Assembly (NCBI GenBank): GCA_006386115.1
Contig: VFIW01000006.1
Location: 475,966 to 539,965, forward strand
Direction of reading: 5' to 3'
From: Globisporangium splendens
Taxonomy: Eukaryota; Oomycota; Peronosporomycetes; Pythiales; Pythiaceae
DNA length: 64,000 nt
Positions 24,201 through 34,963 of the stretch are shown piece by piece. How positions within the stretch are numbered: the stretch's first letter is position 1; every line of letters starts with the position of its first letter. A model generated the notes under the pieces. It searched no databases and was not told the DNA's origin. It worked only from the letters and a program-made list of their open reading frames with translations. The position numbers and the translations under genes are program-made.

Positions 24201-25491
24201 CACTTGGGTAACGAGGGTGCTTGGGGTGCGCATGAGGTGGTGGAGAGACTTCATACTTCTTCTGCTCCTTCGTTCCAAGGTCCAACAGATAATCAGCGAT
24301 GTCCCGCTCTGGTGGACATGCAAATCCAAGGCTCTCAAAGTAGTCCACAACCTGTTCGCGAGGGCCGTGGTACATCAGTTCACCGGTGTTGAGGATCATC
24401 ACATCATCGAACAGGGCAAACACCTCTGGCGAAGGCTGGAGCAACGCGATCACCACGGTCTTTCGAAGCTTCTTGGCGATACTGCGTTGCGTACTGATTA
24501 TATCGTACGTCGCGGCACTATCGAGACCCGTACTGATCTCGTCCATGAGTGTCACGTACTTCATGCCAAACTCCATTTCACCAGTTGTCACACGCTTACG
24601 CTCGCCACCTGACACACCGCGAAGCATCGCGTCGCCAACGACCGTGTCTTGGCACTTCTGAAGCCCGAGCTGTTCGATGATAACCTCCGGGTAGTGCGCA
24701 AACATAGCTCGAGTGGCTTGAAGTGCAGCCATGTTCTCTTCAGAGGATCCATTGGAGAGAAGCTCTTCGCCGCGTCGAGTGAGCTCGCCGCCAGTGAAAG
24801 TGTGGGCGTACTCGAGCGTCTCCTTGACGGTCAAGGTCGGGGAGTGCTTGTCGCGTTGGTTCACATACGCAGCGAACTCTATTGCAATCCGCGCTGTAGA
24901 CACATTTACACTCCTAGATGAAATTCGCAATGAAGAATAGGTAGGAGAATGGATATTGTAGGTCACGAAGATGAACCTAAATATACCTCACCTTATAAAG
25001 TTAAAGACATACGCAGCGAACTGCGGCAGCACCTTCTTGAGCTCTTGCTGCACTTGCCCATTGTACGTGATCTCACCGTCAACAGTGATGTTCTTCTCGA
25101 GAGGGAAACGTCCGCTCAAGATCTTCATCAGCGACGACTTGCCCGACCCAGGCTGGCCAAGCAGCAAGGTGACAGTGCCAGGCTTGAACGCGCCGCTGAC
25201 ATTCTTGAGAATCTCCTTGCGCACGACATTTCTCTTGGCAAGCACACCCCCAAAGCTTTTTTTCAACGCGTTCGTGATCGACGGCAGCTCGGTCTTGGTG
25301 TTTGGATCGGCAGACGCGACGACGATGTCAGCTGCGAGCGAGAGGTTGTTGAAGCGGATCTCCATCTGCGGGAGAGCACGGCCCAAAGCCGCCTCCACCT
25401 TGCTCGCGACGTGCTCGTGGAGGGCATGAGAGCCCTGAGCCATCAGCACCTTCCCGGAGTTGTACCCGATTTGGGATTTGTCGTCGGCCAT
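21217..25491 (-). CDS. Full-size ABCG (PDR-type) multidrug transporter, interrupted by a 128-bp LINE tail
   Basis: The start is MADDKSQIGY at 25491 and the stop follows FLNHQKK at 21217. Layout is NBD1-TMD1-NBD2-TMD2. NBD1 has Walker A GQPGSGKSS (residues 112-120), signature VSGGERKRVTTGE and Walker B VTLMDEISTGLD. NBD2 has Walker A GSSGAGKTT, C-loop VEQMKRLTIG and Walker B PSVLFLDEPTSGLD. Each TMD has several hydrophobic segments. PDR pumps export hydrophobic toxins and lipids across the plasma membrane using ATP. LINE copy C is inserted at 24879-25006, between Walker A and the Q-loop (FAAYVNQRD). Unspliced, the frame stops at TGA 24988-24990. If the 78-nt unit 24914-24991 is spliced, the frame is exact and the protein has 1398 residues with 22 extra. 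No other lesion is seen in about 1,375 codons. Confidence 0.92.
24863..24878. repeat. Target-site duplication of LINE copy C (left)
   Basis: The 16-bp word acatacgcagcgaact here and at 25007-25022 brackets the insertion. Its antisense reads as the duplicated residues EFAAYV in the transporter. Confidence 0.92.
24879..25006 (+). mobile_element. LINE family 1 tail, copy C (128 bp), inside the ABC transporter
   Basis: Only the last 128 bp of the LINE are present, in plus orientation and so antisense to the transporter. The copy begins at ctattgcaatccgcgctg and ends ccttataaagttaaag. With the 16-bp target duplication the total added length is 144 nt (48 codons). Confidence 0.93.
24914..24991 (-). 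other. LINE-borne 78-nt intron unit in the ABC transporter
   Basis: On the transporter strand the unit begins AAG^GTGAGG and ends CATCTAG^GAG. Branch-like CTACC lies 26-30 nt before the acceptor. The phase is 2 on both sides, so splicing joins FNFI-R-SVNVSTAR in frame to FAAYVNQRD. Unspliced mRNA has a TGA three nucleotides into the unit. The splicing is inferred from the signals and is not observed. Confidence 0.6.
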
Positions 25492-26606
25492 TTTGCTTGA
25501 AGGTGCAGTCCAAGAAATGCCAAACGCTCTTGCTGCTGTTGTAATCGTTTCAGTGTCGTGGCAAATTTGAAAGTGAGGACTCAGGCTGCGAGCATCAAAT
25601 CCCCCCAACAGAGCTGCTGAAGGGCGTAAGAGAAGTCAACGCGTTTTGCAGGAGCCGCGACCAAGTTGTGATGTTCGGACATGATTCACAAACATTTACC
25701 AGCTTCATCCAACGAAATGGTATGTGCTCTTGCACTTTGATTGGACGAAACTCGCATGATTGGGCGAAACCTGTTTAGTATGGCCGAGAGCACTTCAGCA
25801 CACATGTTGACGAGGATTGAGTCTGTACTAATCACCCCAGTTTGGCTGTGTTTAGCTCACACCATGCACGAAGGCAAGATCGACACAGTAAACAACCGTA
25901 AGGGCACTGCTAGCAAGTTGGGCTTTGAACAGAGACAGAGAGAGGTAAACAGGTTGATAGGAAGGCGTTGAGATGCAGAAAATGCAGATCCAACTCTCAA
26001 AGGCGTAGAAATCCCTGAATGGGTAAACAAGATTAACAGCGAGTGGAGAGACTCCGTCAAAGCTTCTTGGCACAAGGTCTGAGTTTGTAATCATTGTCTT
26101 GTCGAAGGCAGTCCCCCTGGCGCTCCTGTGTGATGACAGTCGCTCTGCGCTGTAGGAAGGCAGAACAGAGGAGGATGCAGCCAGTGTTAGAGATTGCTGC
26201 GAAGGTGATTGAACAAACAAAAGTTGCGATTATACGGCACCGTCGTTCTCTATCTCTCGTTCTTGTGCGAGGTAAACACTATCTCAATGGTGAATCTTTT
26301 GTGTCTGTGGCTCTTTCATCCGCTGAGGCAAGTACACAAAGTTCCATAGGAGACCCTCCTGGAGACCAAATGCTGACCAAGTGTGCTTGTCCGATCATCA
26401 CACAAGGCTAGACGTGCCGCACTTGAAGGGATAAGCTTAGCCGTGTAAACTTCAGCATGCGGCTCATGTGGTTCGCGCTGATTTGGATATCAACTTCTCT
26501 TTCCTGTAGCGAATTTTGCAAATCAACTTGTGCGGCTGAAGGGGATGGATCGGAACACACTGACAAAAGATGGACAATGCACTTTTACTACTCAAAGCTG
26601 AAGCCT
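25492..26606. other. ABC transporter promoter side and spacer
   Basis: 1.1 kb upstream of the transporter start, bordering LINE copy D. Only short open frames without recognisable domains are present. The pyrimidine/GCATTT-rich part just upstream of 25491 on the minus strand may contain the transporter initiator. Confidence 0.35.
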
Positions 26607-26713
26607 CTTTATCTTTATAAGGTGAGGTATATTTAGGTTCATTTTCGTGACCTACAATATCCATTCTCCTAACTACTCTTCATTACGAATTTCATCTAGG
26701 AGTGTAAATGTGT

Positions 26714-29700
26714 CTATAGCGCGGATTGCAATAGATCACTTCTGAATGCTAAATAATCTTTGACCAGGATGGCATGTTCTCTTGGTCCTATGTGAGGCTG
26801 CCTTGTGTTGTCCAATGACCTTGGGTCTTCCGAACTTCGCATAAGCCAATGCATGACGTCGTTGTCAAGATCCTGGGTGAGATTGTTGAAAGCAGCTCGA
26901 TGAGTTGGGAAGTGAACCTGCGTTGAGGTTCTGGTGTCCATGGCTAGGTTGGCGGCTGAGTCCGCCATCTTGTTGAAGGCACGGTAGTGATGGTACCATC
27001 CTCGGATGTCGATGCAATCCGCGAGTCGTCGACTTGTCTGGTATAAACGTGCCAATCGGTGCTGTCGAGGGGACCGATGCATTCGCTGTTGGAAGATAAT
27101 GAGTGCACTGTCTCCAATCACGTACAACGGTTCGAAGTGACTGTGTTGGGCTTCTCGGAGTCCGTGTATGAGACCCCAGTACTCGGCAAAGTTGTTGGTC
27201 GTGTCCTTCCTGCTATACCCATGCTCGCGGCCCAAATTAAACTGGCTGTGTGCGAGTCCTTATGGACACGCACGATAATGGATCCAGTCCCTCCTGGTCC
27301 TGGATTGCCGCGTGATCCACCATCGAAAAACAACAGGTAAACGCCGCGAGTATCACTTGGAGTCAAGGGGATGGCGTCGGTTTGGCTGAGAAAGCAGTCG
27401 ACATATGCCTTGAGAACTGCTGCAACCGTGTGACCGTCAGAGTCTCCAGCTTGCGCTTCAGCGAGTCGTGTGAGGTTTCGCATTCCTGCCTCTAATCTGG
27501 TCATCATGATCGCCATCTCAGCAGTCGATTCGATTGGATCCGAATCCATGCGTCGCAGATGCGCACACCAAATGGCTGTATGAGCGACGCGCTCATATAT
27601 CGCCACAGCGTGTGTGCGACGGGATAGAGATGATCTTGGAGATGTTCATTGGAGAACTTGTGTCCGATAATGTGTCTCTTGATCGAGGTCCATGCATGCC
27701 TTGGAGTATCTGGCAGATCCAGACTGAAGATCCAGATTGCGGGGTCGAGACCAGGAGTGATTCCGATCTTCGCCCATAGCGCATAAAAGTAGTTCCACAC
27801 CAGTTTGGCTTTCGGACACTCCCAGAATAGATGTTGAACAGAAGATTGGACAACTTGGGAGCATTCGGGATTCGAGCAGGATAGATCAGCTTTCTCGTAG
27901 TTCCACATGGAGAGTCGGTTGGCTTTCAGCCGGAGAAGAGTCTGAGCCGTATAAACTGTAATCCCTGGGATGTTGTGTAATTCGCTCCATTGGATTAATT
28001 GCAGTCCAGGCCACAGAGATCCTGCTGTATGGACAGCTTTGTTGACTGCTGCATCTCGAGTATCTTTGCCAATTTGTGTCCTCGTTGCTGCAACTTGTTG
28101 CCGATAGAAAGATCTGGTCGTATTGTATCGTCCGTTGCCACCCCATAGTTGCACGATTCTTGTGAAACGTGGATGTGCATGGAACGACACCTTCTGCCCG
28201 TTCAAGTCTCTTGTTGCCATGATGTCACAGTCCATTGCGGAGTGAACTGTATGCGTAGCTTTGACTAGGGTCGTGTCGACGTGGGTCAGAGTTGCTTCGC
28301 TGGTGTGCAGATGCCATTCGTGGTTGTAATGACGTTGCCCGTTGTACAGCCGAAGCACATTTGTTTGCTGTGGTCGATACAGAAGCTGTGGGAAGTTGGA
28401 TACCAACGTAGCACATAACCGCTCGAGCGCTCGAATAGACGGCCGGGAGAATCCGGAGATTCCACATGTTGGGGTGAAGTTAAGCACTCCTGGTCTTATC
28501 CACTCCCATCGAAGTATGTCACCCAGTTGTGCTGTTCCAACTGATAATGATGTGTGAGCAAGCTTGTAAGGGGAGCCGTTGGAATCAAGAAGCCACCCAT
28601 CTGCAGTCGAGGTCATGTATGGCAACCATTCTGCACAGAATGTCCCACGTAGCCTTCGCCCTTCAGCGATGATACCTGGAAGCCTGTCAGACATTTTAGA
28701 GCTGAGGTCGATCTGGAACACATCGCCGTCCCATTGAGTCTGCACAATTGTCGACTTGAAGTGCTCGTAACACCAACGTACATTATCACGTTCTCTGGGC
28801 TCGTAGGGTCGAGAATGGAGCGACGCACATAATGCTGCGCCAGTTGTCCACATGTTATCACGAAGCTGGGGTGGCCGCCTTGGAATTGCATCTAGCGGCG
28901 TGATGTACGTCGAAGAAGCCCTTGTGTTGTGCAGCAAGATTTCCCCGATGACCTGATCGATGTGAGAGGTTGTGATTGCCCATCTGGAGACTGCTGTGGC
29001 ACTCATCGTCATCAGCTCAGTTCTGATGTTGGGTACTGACAAGCCTCCATTCATTTTTTTTGAGCTCAGCTTGTTCTTCCTTCATCCACGGTTTCGCAGG
29101 CTTACCATTCCTTGAGCCCCAGACAAATTGTTTCACTAGGTCGTGTAGCTGATTGACAATAGCCGTAGAGCTGGCCAGGAGTGCCTGGCCACGTAAAGCA
29201 CTTTGGGTATGATGACGGCACTGGCAATTGCTGCGCGTTGGGCGACAGAGTGAGTTTTGAGACGCGCAAGTCGAAGTCTGACACGTAAGGCTTGGATGCA
29301 CTTGGACCAGTTACTTGCATTCGAAGGCGTTTGTCCGACTTGGATGCCGAGGTAGCGGCAATGTTCCTCACGTTGTAGCACATGAATGTCACTGACTGAC
29401 TCTTCGGTGGAGCTATATTCCTTGTTCAGCGGTAATACTGCAGATTTGTGCCGATTGACTCGAAGCCCAGAAGCTGCTCCATATTTGTCCAGGATTGCAA
29501 ACACGGCATTAATATCCTTGGGATCGCTAAGATAAATGGTCGTGTCGTCTGCGTATCCTCCAAGTCTGACTTCAGTTGCGCATCCTGCTGCCTGGAGTTC
29601 AACGCCGTGTATTTCGTCACTCTCTTCGATTTTCCGATGAAGAACCTCTAACGCCAAGATGAAGAGAAGAGGGGCCAGCGGACATCCTTGACGAATTCCG

Positions 29701-32221
29701 GATGTTACGTTGTACTTTCTCGACAGGAAACCGTTGACAATGAACTTGTAAGTGGTTTGAGAGTGTAACACCTTCACTAAGTGTACGAACTTCAATGGGA
29801 ATCCAAGATGCTGGAGCGCTTGTACCAGAAAGCTGCGATCGAGTGAATCATAGGCTTTAGCAAAATCAAGGAGCAACGCGATCGGTCTGGACATGGCGGG
29901 GTCGCTCGTGGCCCGCTGTTGTGCAGCCAATAGCACATCGATCGTAGTCGGGATTGCTCGCCCTGGAACGAAACCAGCTTGCATGTGATGGATAAGCCAA
30001 GGGAGCACAGTTCGTAATCTGGTTGCAAATATCCGTGTGAATATTTTGTAATCAGAGTTGAGGAGTGCGATTGGCCTGTAGTCCAGCGGCGATGCAGCAG
30101 AGACGGACTTTTTTATGCAGTGAATATGGGCTTCACTGAACGAACTTGGTAGAATGCATTCGGGTATCCACAAGTTGAAAAGTCGCTCGAATAAGCCGGT
30201 AATCTCGTCACAGTGGTCTCTGTACCAGTCGTTGCCGAGTTCGTCAGGACCGTGAGCTTTGCCTCTCTTGCATTTCTTCACAGCCTGTTTAATTTCACTC
30301 GACTCGATCGGTTTGAGCAGGAAGCCTAATCTGTCCGACGGAGGAATAGCTGTTCCTGGATCGAGGATTTGATCGATGTCAGTTTGCAGAGTGGGCGCCT
30401 GTTGCATGATTGATTTCCATCCTTCTCCCATGTCGTCAGCAAATTCTCGTGAACGCATGGGTCCGTAAGTCGCTGTGCCACCGAGTGTGAAGATAGTGTT
30501 GTCAAGGAACTTGGTTGAGATACGCTTGTAGAAGGATTTGCTCGTTTTTCGTTCATGATGCATGTGCTCCCGAAAAATGCGGTCCCGTTTTGAAGCCTGC
30601 CACTTCGATTTGCATTCTGCAATGGCACGACGAATACTCGTGGCGGTGGTAAGAAACTCTTGCGACAACTCCACGTTTTGATCACTCACCGCTCCACCAG
30701 AGTGATCGAGCATCTGCACTTCCGATTCTGAGAGGCGTCGTTGCAACCTCTGGATTTTCTTCTTGTATCCTTGATTCAATCTGGCGAAGTACGATTTTTT
30801 AGCTTCAAGGTGCCCGATCCTGAGCGCGATCTTGGTTTCATCCCACCAATTTGCTGTGGCCAGAGCATAATCACGAGGCGAAGAGTAACACCCACGTAAT
30901 TCATCAAGTTGATCATGAGCTTTTTCGAAGAAATTTTTCCAATACTCGCCGAATGCGCCGCTGCATTCTTCGGAAGTGGATAGACAACTCGAGGTTTCTT
31001 GCTTTGGATCACCTTGTCAGGAGCAGCTACCCGGATCGTGACTCCATTGTGATCGGAGAATGGACCAGCTACGCTTTGGTAGACGCTGCGAACCCAGTCG
31101 AGATGGTCGTTGCTGCAGTACCACCGGTCGAGCCTACTGCTGGCACTGTCGCCTGAAGGCAGTGTATAGTAGTAGGTGTGATGCTGCCGATGGAATGCTT
31201 TGACGTCTCGTGTGTCCGTGGCGCGAAGAGCATCATCCTCGAGGGTATCAACAAGATTCAATTTCTGGAGCAGTTTCTTCAATTCCCTGGAATCGTGCAC
31301 TTTGTTGTGGTTGTTGTGAGACCTGTCTGCCATCTGGTTGAGAGTGCAATTAAAGTCTCCACCGCACAGAATGGGTCCATCATGTGACGAGAGGAGACCT
31401 GATAGTGCTCTGTAGAAAGCTTCCCTTGCAAATACGGTAGAAGGAGCGTAGATGCTGAGAAGTAACACCGTTTCACCACGCAACGTCACCGTAGCTGCCA
31501 TCCAGTGCGCATTCCACTGATCCTGCTTATATGGAGCCAGTGTAGGTATGCACGAATAGGGATTCAACAAGATCGCCACTCCTCCTTTGCGCTCGGTGGA
31601 AGCTGACCAGAGAGAGAGTCTGGGATCCGACTCTTCTGATGGTTCCTGAAAACCCCAACTTCGACGAAATCTGGATTGCATTGATGCCACTTCGGTCTCC
31701 AGGACGTGCGTTTCTTGGAGAAAGACAATGTCCAATGATCCCGAGTCATCAGTCTGTCGAAAATGTGAAAACCACGCGTTCAGATTGGCGTCGGATTTGG
31801 AGAACCCCATCACATTCTGTGTGTGGAATCCAACAGTTAGCTCATGGCGAGCATTGACTGTCGCACTGCGCCTTCTGGGTCGGTGGTTGTCACGACGAGC
31901 TTGGGTTGTGGGTTGATATGGTCGCAACGGTAGTCCATCGCCGGAATACGTTGATATGCCTTGTATTCCACGCTGTACTTCCGCCGGAGAGACAGTTGAG
32001 CCATCTCCCCCTGCTCGCACTGAACTGCCACCAAGTACAGTGCGAGTTGAGGCACCATGGGTGCCTTTAGTTCTGATTGTGCCGCTGTTGGACCTCCAGC
32101 TCATGCTGGTGCGCCAATAGCGACCATGACGTCGTCGTGCCCACAATCGCATCAATTGCTGATTGAAGAGAAGACGAACGCCAATATTCTTCAGCTCGGG
32201 TTTCAAGCATAACGTGACCAA
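26714..32221 (-). pseudogene. LINE copy D ORF2: endonuclease, reverse transcriptase, zinc region, RNase H
   Basis: The endonuclease part (about 32000-30960) has the EEP motifs TQNVMGFS, FLQETH, GGDFNCTL and SDHNGV, so it nicks target DNA. A frameshift near 30955 leads into WWDETKIALRIGHLEAKK and the RT: GFVPGRAI, LLLDFAKAYDSLDR, GIRQGCPLAPLLF and the catalytic YADD box (GGYADDTTIYL). Further frame changes near 29175 and at the A-run near 29045 precede the C-terminal domain (HLFWECPKAKLVW). RNase H (FFDGGSRGNPGPGG, NNFAEYWGL, VIGDSALI, MADSAANLAM) is split by 1-nt deletions near 27575 and 27220 relative to copies A, B and G. The terminal stop is near 26714. The enzyme would copy element RNA at the nicked target, but this copy is dead. 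Confidence 0.88.
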
Positions 32222-33881
32222 CGGCTTCGTGCTTGGGGAACATGCTGGGCAGTAGAAGACTTATCACATTGAGAATTGCCCATTTGTCTGGGTCAATGGG
32301 TCGCGAGACAGTCGCGGTCAATAGGCTATCATCTAGCTTTTCAAGTCTGTTCCGCTGCTTGATGTTGTCAGTCATGGACCAACGAGCGGAGCCTTGCGGA
32401 CAGGCGTCAACAGCCGATGCCCATTTCTTACAAAATGCTCGCACTTGCGCGCTAACTGCATCGTCAGCTGAGTGATGCCGGATTAATGCGCGTTGAGCTT
32501 GACTGTTTATGCTGTGCCCAAAATCAAGGAGCATTTTCACTGGGAACATGCGCAAGACCTCCAGTGGAAAAGGCAGTGCACAAATGAGCGCACTTAGGGC
32601 ATCCACGTGACTGGGAATCCATCCAGTCAATTTGGAGACGTCGCTTGGATCAACTGAAGGCAAGCTGAATCTTCGATTTTGTCGAGTCGCCGTGGCCCAG
32701 TCGTGCATGGCTTTGTTGTTTGCACGAAAATGCTGTCTTCGAAGGGCTTGTTCAGCAGCCGTCAATTGTTCGAGCCCCTCTTTCGATCCAACCAATCGTT
32801 CAACCAGAGACTTGCGTACTTGCCCATCGTCCTGGACAGAGTGAGATGGTGAGGAAGGAGGCGTCTCAAATTCGCCGCTTTCACTGTCATTGGAAAAGGT
32901 TGACTCTTGACTGGCCTCGGATTGACCTGGTGTCGTTGAAGCCGCTGCTTTTAAAACTGAGGACGCAAGTTCTGGGATCTTTCGTGCCCGTGGCCGATTT
33001 AACGTATGAGAGTGGGAATCTGGTTCTCGCTCCGGTTCCTGGAATCGATGTTCATCATCCGTCGACCCTGTACCTAGTCCACTACCCATCGCCGCATTGA
33101 TTTCTGGCCCGGAGCCAAAGGCACTCGTTGGGTCTGCGTCTCGAGATTCAGCAGAGTCAATGTGTCCAAACTCTTGGTCAGCGCTGCCTGGAGTTGGCTG
33201 GTTCATCGAGGGAGAACCATTGCCTGCGTCCTCGGTACCATTTTGACTGCGCATTTCCTGGTGCAAGGCTTTAGTCACCTCTGTTGGCAGAGGGAGAGTG
33301 GCTTGACCATTTGGCGGGGTCACAGCACCTCCCGTCAGATCTTGCAAGTGCATTGTGGAGTCCATCGACGTGGAATCCGCCAAGGACATCATGACATCGA
33401 AGTGCGAGGGATCTTCAGAGTACCCAGAGGTGGTATCAGCTGATGGCTCCGATGATGGTTGCTGGTTTGCCGATCCATTATCTCTAGACGCTGAGGGAGA
33501 TGACTTCGAGCCGGGCTAGCTCGTTCTTGATTGCTCCTCGTCTTGAGTCTGCGCAGTGGGACTGTGCTCGCGGACGACATGAGCTTTGACAAACTCCCTG
33601 AGTTTCGTATAAGCAAGGTCTTGATCTCCTTGGCTATCGGTATTCTCCGCGGGAGATGATCCTGAAGCAGCTGTCGTAGAAGCCTTGTTCCCAGCATGCT
33701 GATCGCCATCCTTGGGACCCAAATTCTTAGCTTTGGCACGCTTCTTGAGCAAATCAAGTTGCCTTTTCGCTCGATTTTTGGCGTTCTTGGCCTCCTGAAG
33801 GATCAGAAATGCGGCTGCTGCTTCTTTATCTTTATAAGGTGAGGTATATTTAGGTTCATTTTCGTGACCTACAATATCCAT
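32067..33881 (-). pseudogene. LINE copy D ORF1 (unknown RNA-binding or Gag-like), with one in-frame TAG
   Basis: The frame starts in the nested copy E tail (MDIVGHENEPKYTSPYK) and continues in frame into ORF1: a basic helical part (NRAKRQLDLLKKRAKAKN), then QTQDEEQSRTS, TAG at 33516-33518, PGSKSSPSASRDNG, a proline- and serine-rich linker, and a folded-looking C-terminal half (WIPSHVDALSALICALPF, PLEVLRMFPVKMLLDF). It overlaps the following endonuclease frame (32067-32221). I do not recognise a named domain. By position it should bind element RNA. The native start must lie upstream of copy E, where the frame RDDLQQRVTTKEAAAA is open. Confidence 0.7.
33815..33827. repeat. Target-site duplication of LINE copy E (left)
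   Basis: The 13-bp word ctgctgcttcttt occurs here and at 34019-34031. Collapsing the pair joins RVTTKE to AAAAFLILQE in ORF1 of copy D, showing that copy E is nested in copy D. Confidence 0.75.
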
Positions 33882-34018
33882 TCTCCTACCTAATCTTCAT
33901 TGCGAATTTCATACAGGAGTGTAAATGTGTCTATAGCGCGGATTGCACTAGATCACTTCTGAATGCTAAATAATCTTTGACCAGGATGGCATGTTCTCTT
34001 GGTCCTATGTGAGGCTGC
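33828..34018 (-). mobile_element. LINE family 1 tail, copy E (191 bp), nested in copy D
   Basis: Minus-strand fragment with the last residues of the RNase H frame and the 3' tail, intron unit at 33839-33916 (acceptor ATACAG here rather than ATCTAG). It lies in the same orientation as copy D. Confidence 0.85.
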
Positions 34019-34837
34019 CTGCTGCTTCTTTTGTTGTCACACGTTGCTGCAAATCATCGCGGTTTTACATCGGCATAAGGCAGGTGGCGTGAACAGTCTA
34101 AACAATGGCTTCTACAAGGATTGTGAGGGCGAGATGGTCGACGTTTTGGTGCGGGAATTCAACAACATCCAACATGGGGCACCCATGCCACGATCATTCG
34201 GTCAAGGAATCGTCATACCGTTGCGCAAGAAAGGAGATTCGCCAAATCCCCTCGATTATAGACTAATCACTCTACTTACGACCACATACAAGTTGTTTGC
34301 AAAAGTCCTAGCAACAAGGCTGCAAGACATCCTTCTGTGGATCATCGGTGAAGCACAACAAGGCTTCGTCGCGACCGACTGGTGGAGAAAGCGATCCTCA
34401 CCATGCAAGCCGTATTGTATAAAGCGTACCACAACAGCGCTGGAGGGCTCGATGACGCTCCGGGAATTGCGATGCTTGACTTCATGAAGGCTTACGACAC
34501 ATTGGACAGAGACTTTCTGTACCTTGTGCTGAGCAAGTTCGGCTTTGGGCGACAATTTGTGGATTTAGTACGTCGGATGCACACGGACACTACGGCGCAG
34601 TACCTGGTGAACGGTGAACTGTCGAAAGAATGGGAGGTCAAGTCGGGCATTCGTCAAGGTTGCCCCTGGCCCCTCTGCTGTTTATCGTTGCCGCGGAGAT
34701 TCTCGCACTGGCAGTACAACAAGACCCCTATCTGGAAGGAATTCGTGTGACCAGATCCGGAGCAGAACCCCATCTTATTTCGACCTTCGTCGACGACTCC
34801 GCTGTCTTTTTGAAACAAGGGAAACAGCTGCCTCGGC

Positions 34838-34847
34838 TGATGCAGCT
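34838..34847. repeat. Target-site duplication of LINE copy F (left)
   Basis: The 10-bp word tgatgcagct recurs at 34964-34973. Collapsing the pair restores LPRLMQLLSEFGQQSG in the family 2 RT. Confidence 0.75.
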
Positions 34848-34963
34848 TTATCTTTATAAGGTGAGGTATATTTAGGTTCATCTTCGTGACCTTCAATATC
34901 CATTCTCCTACCTAATCTTCATTACGAATTTCGTCTAGGAGTGTAAATGTGTCTACAGAAAGG
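34848..34963 (-). mobile_element. LINE family 1 tail, copy F (116 bp), inside the LINE family 2 RT
   Basis: Tail-only insertion antisense to the family 2 reading frame, 116 bp plus a 10-bp duplication, 126 nt in total (42 codons). Five extra bases (aaagg) sit at its 5' junction. The intron unit is 34861-34938. Confidence 0.88.
34861..34938 (+). other. LINE-borne 78-nt intron unit in LINE family 2
   Basis: Reads AAG^GTGAGG to CGTCTAG^GAG with branch-like CTACC, phase 0 on both sides. Splicing gives MQLYLYK-ECKCVYRKVMQLLSEF, in frame with the rest of the RT. Unspliced, TAG follows after GTG AGG TAT ATT. Splicing is inferred. Confidence 0.5.

Larger units (their letters stand above)
26607..34055 (-). 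mobile_element. LINE family 1, copy D, near full-length (ORF1, endonuclease, RT, RNase H)
   Basis: About 7.3 kb on the minus strand, with the 3' tail at 26607-26710 (intron unit 26622-26699) and the 5' end beyond nested copy E near 34055. Gene order in element sense is ORF1, an apurinic-type endonuclease, reverse transcriptase, zf-RVT-like zinc region and RNase H, i.e. an RNase H-bearing APE-type non-LTR element. It is inactive: an in-frame TAG at 33516-33518 in ORF1 and frame changes near 30955, 29175, 29045 (a run of eight A), 27575 and 27220. I did not find a clear target duplication. Confidence 0.88.

Noticed and set aside
24879..25006. Copy C as a SINE
   Set aside because: It has no tRNA- or 5S-like head. 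Its whole length matches the end of the LINE, including the last codons and 3' UTR, so it is a 5'-truncated LINE.
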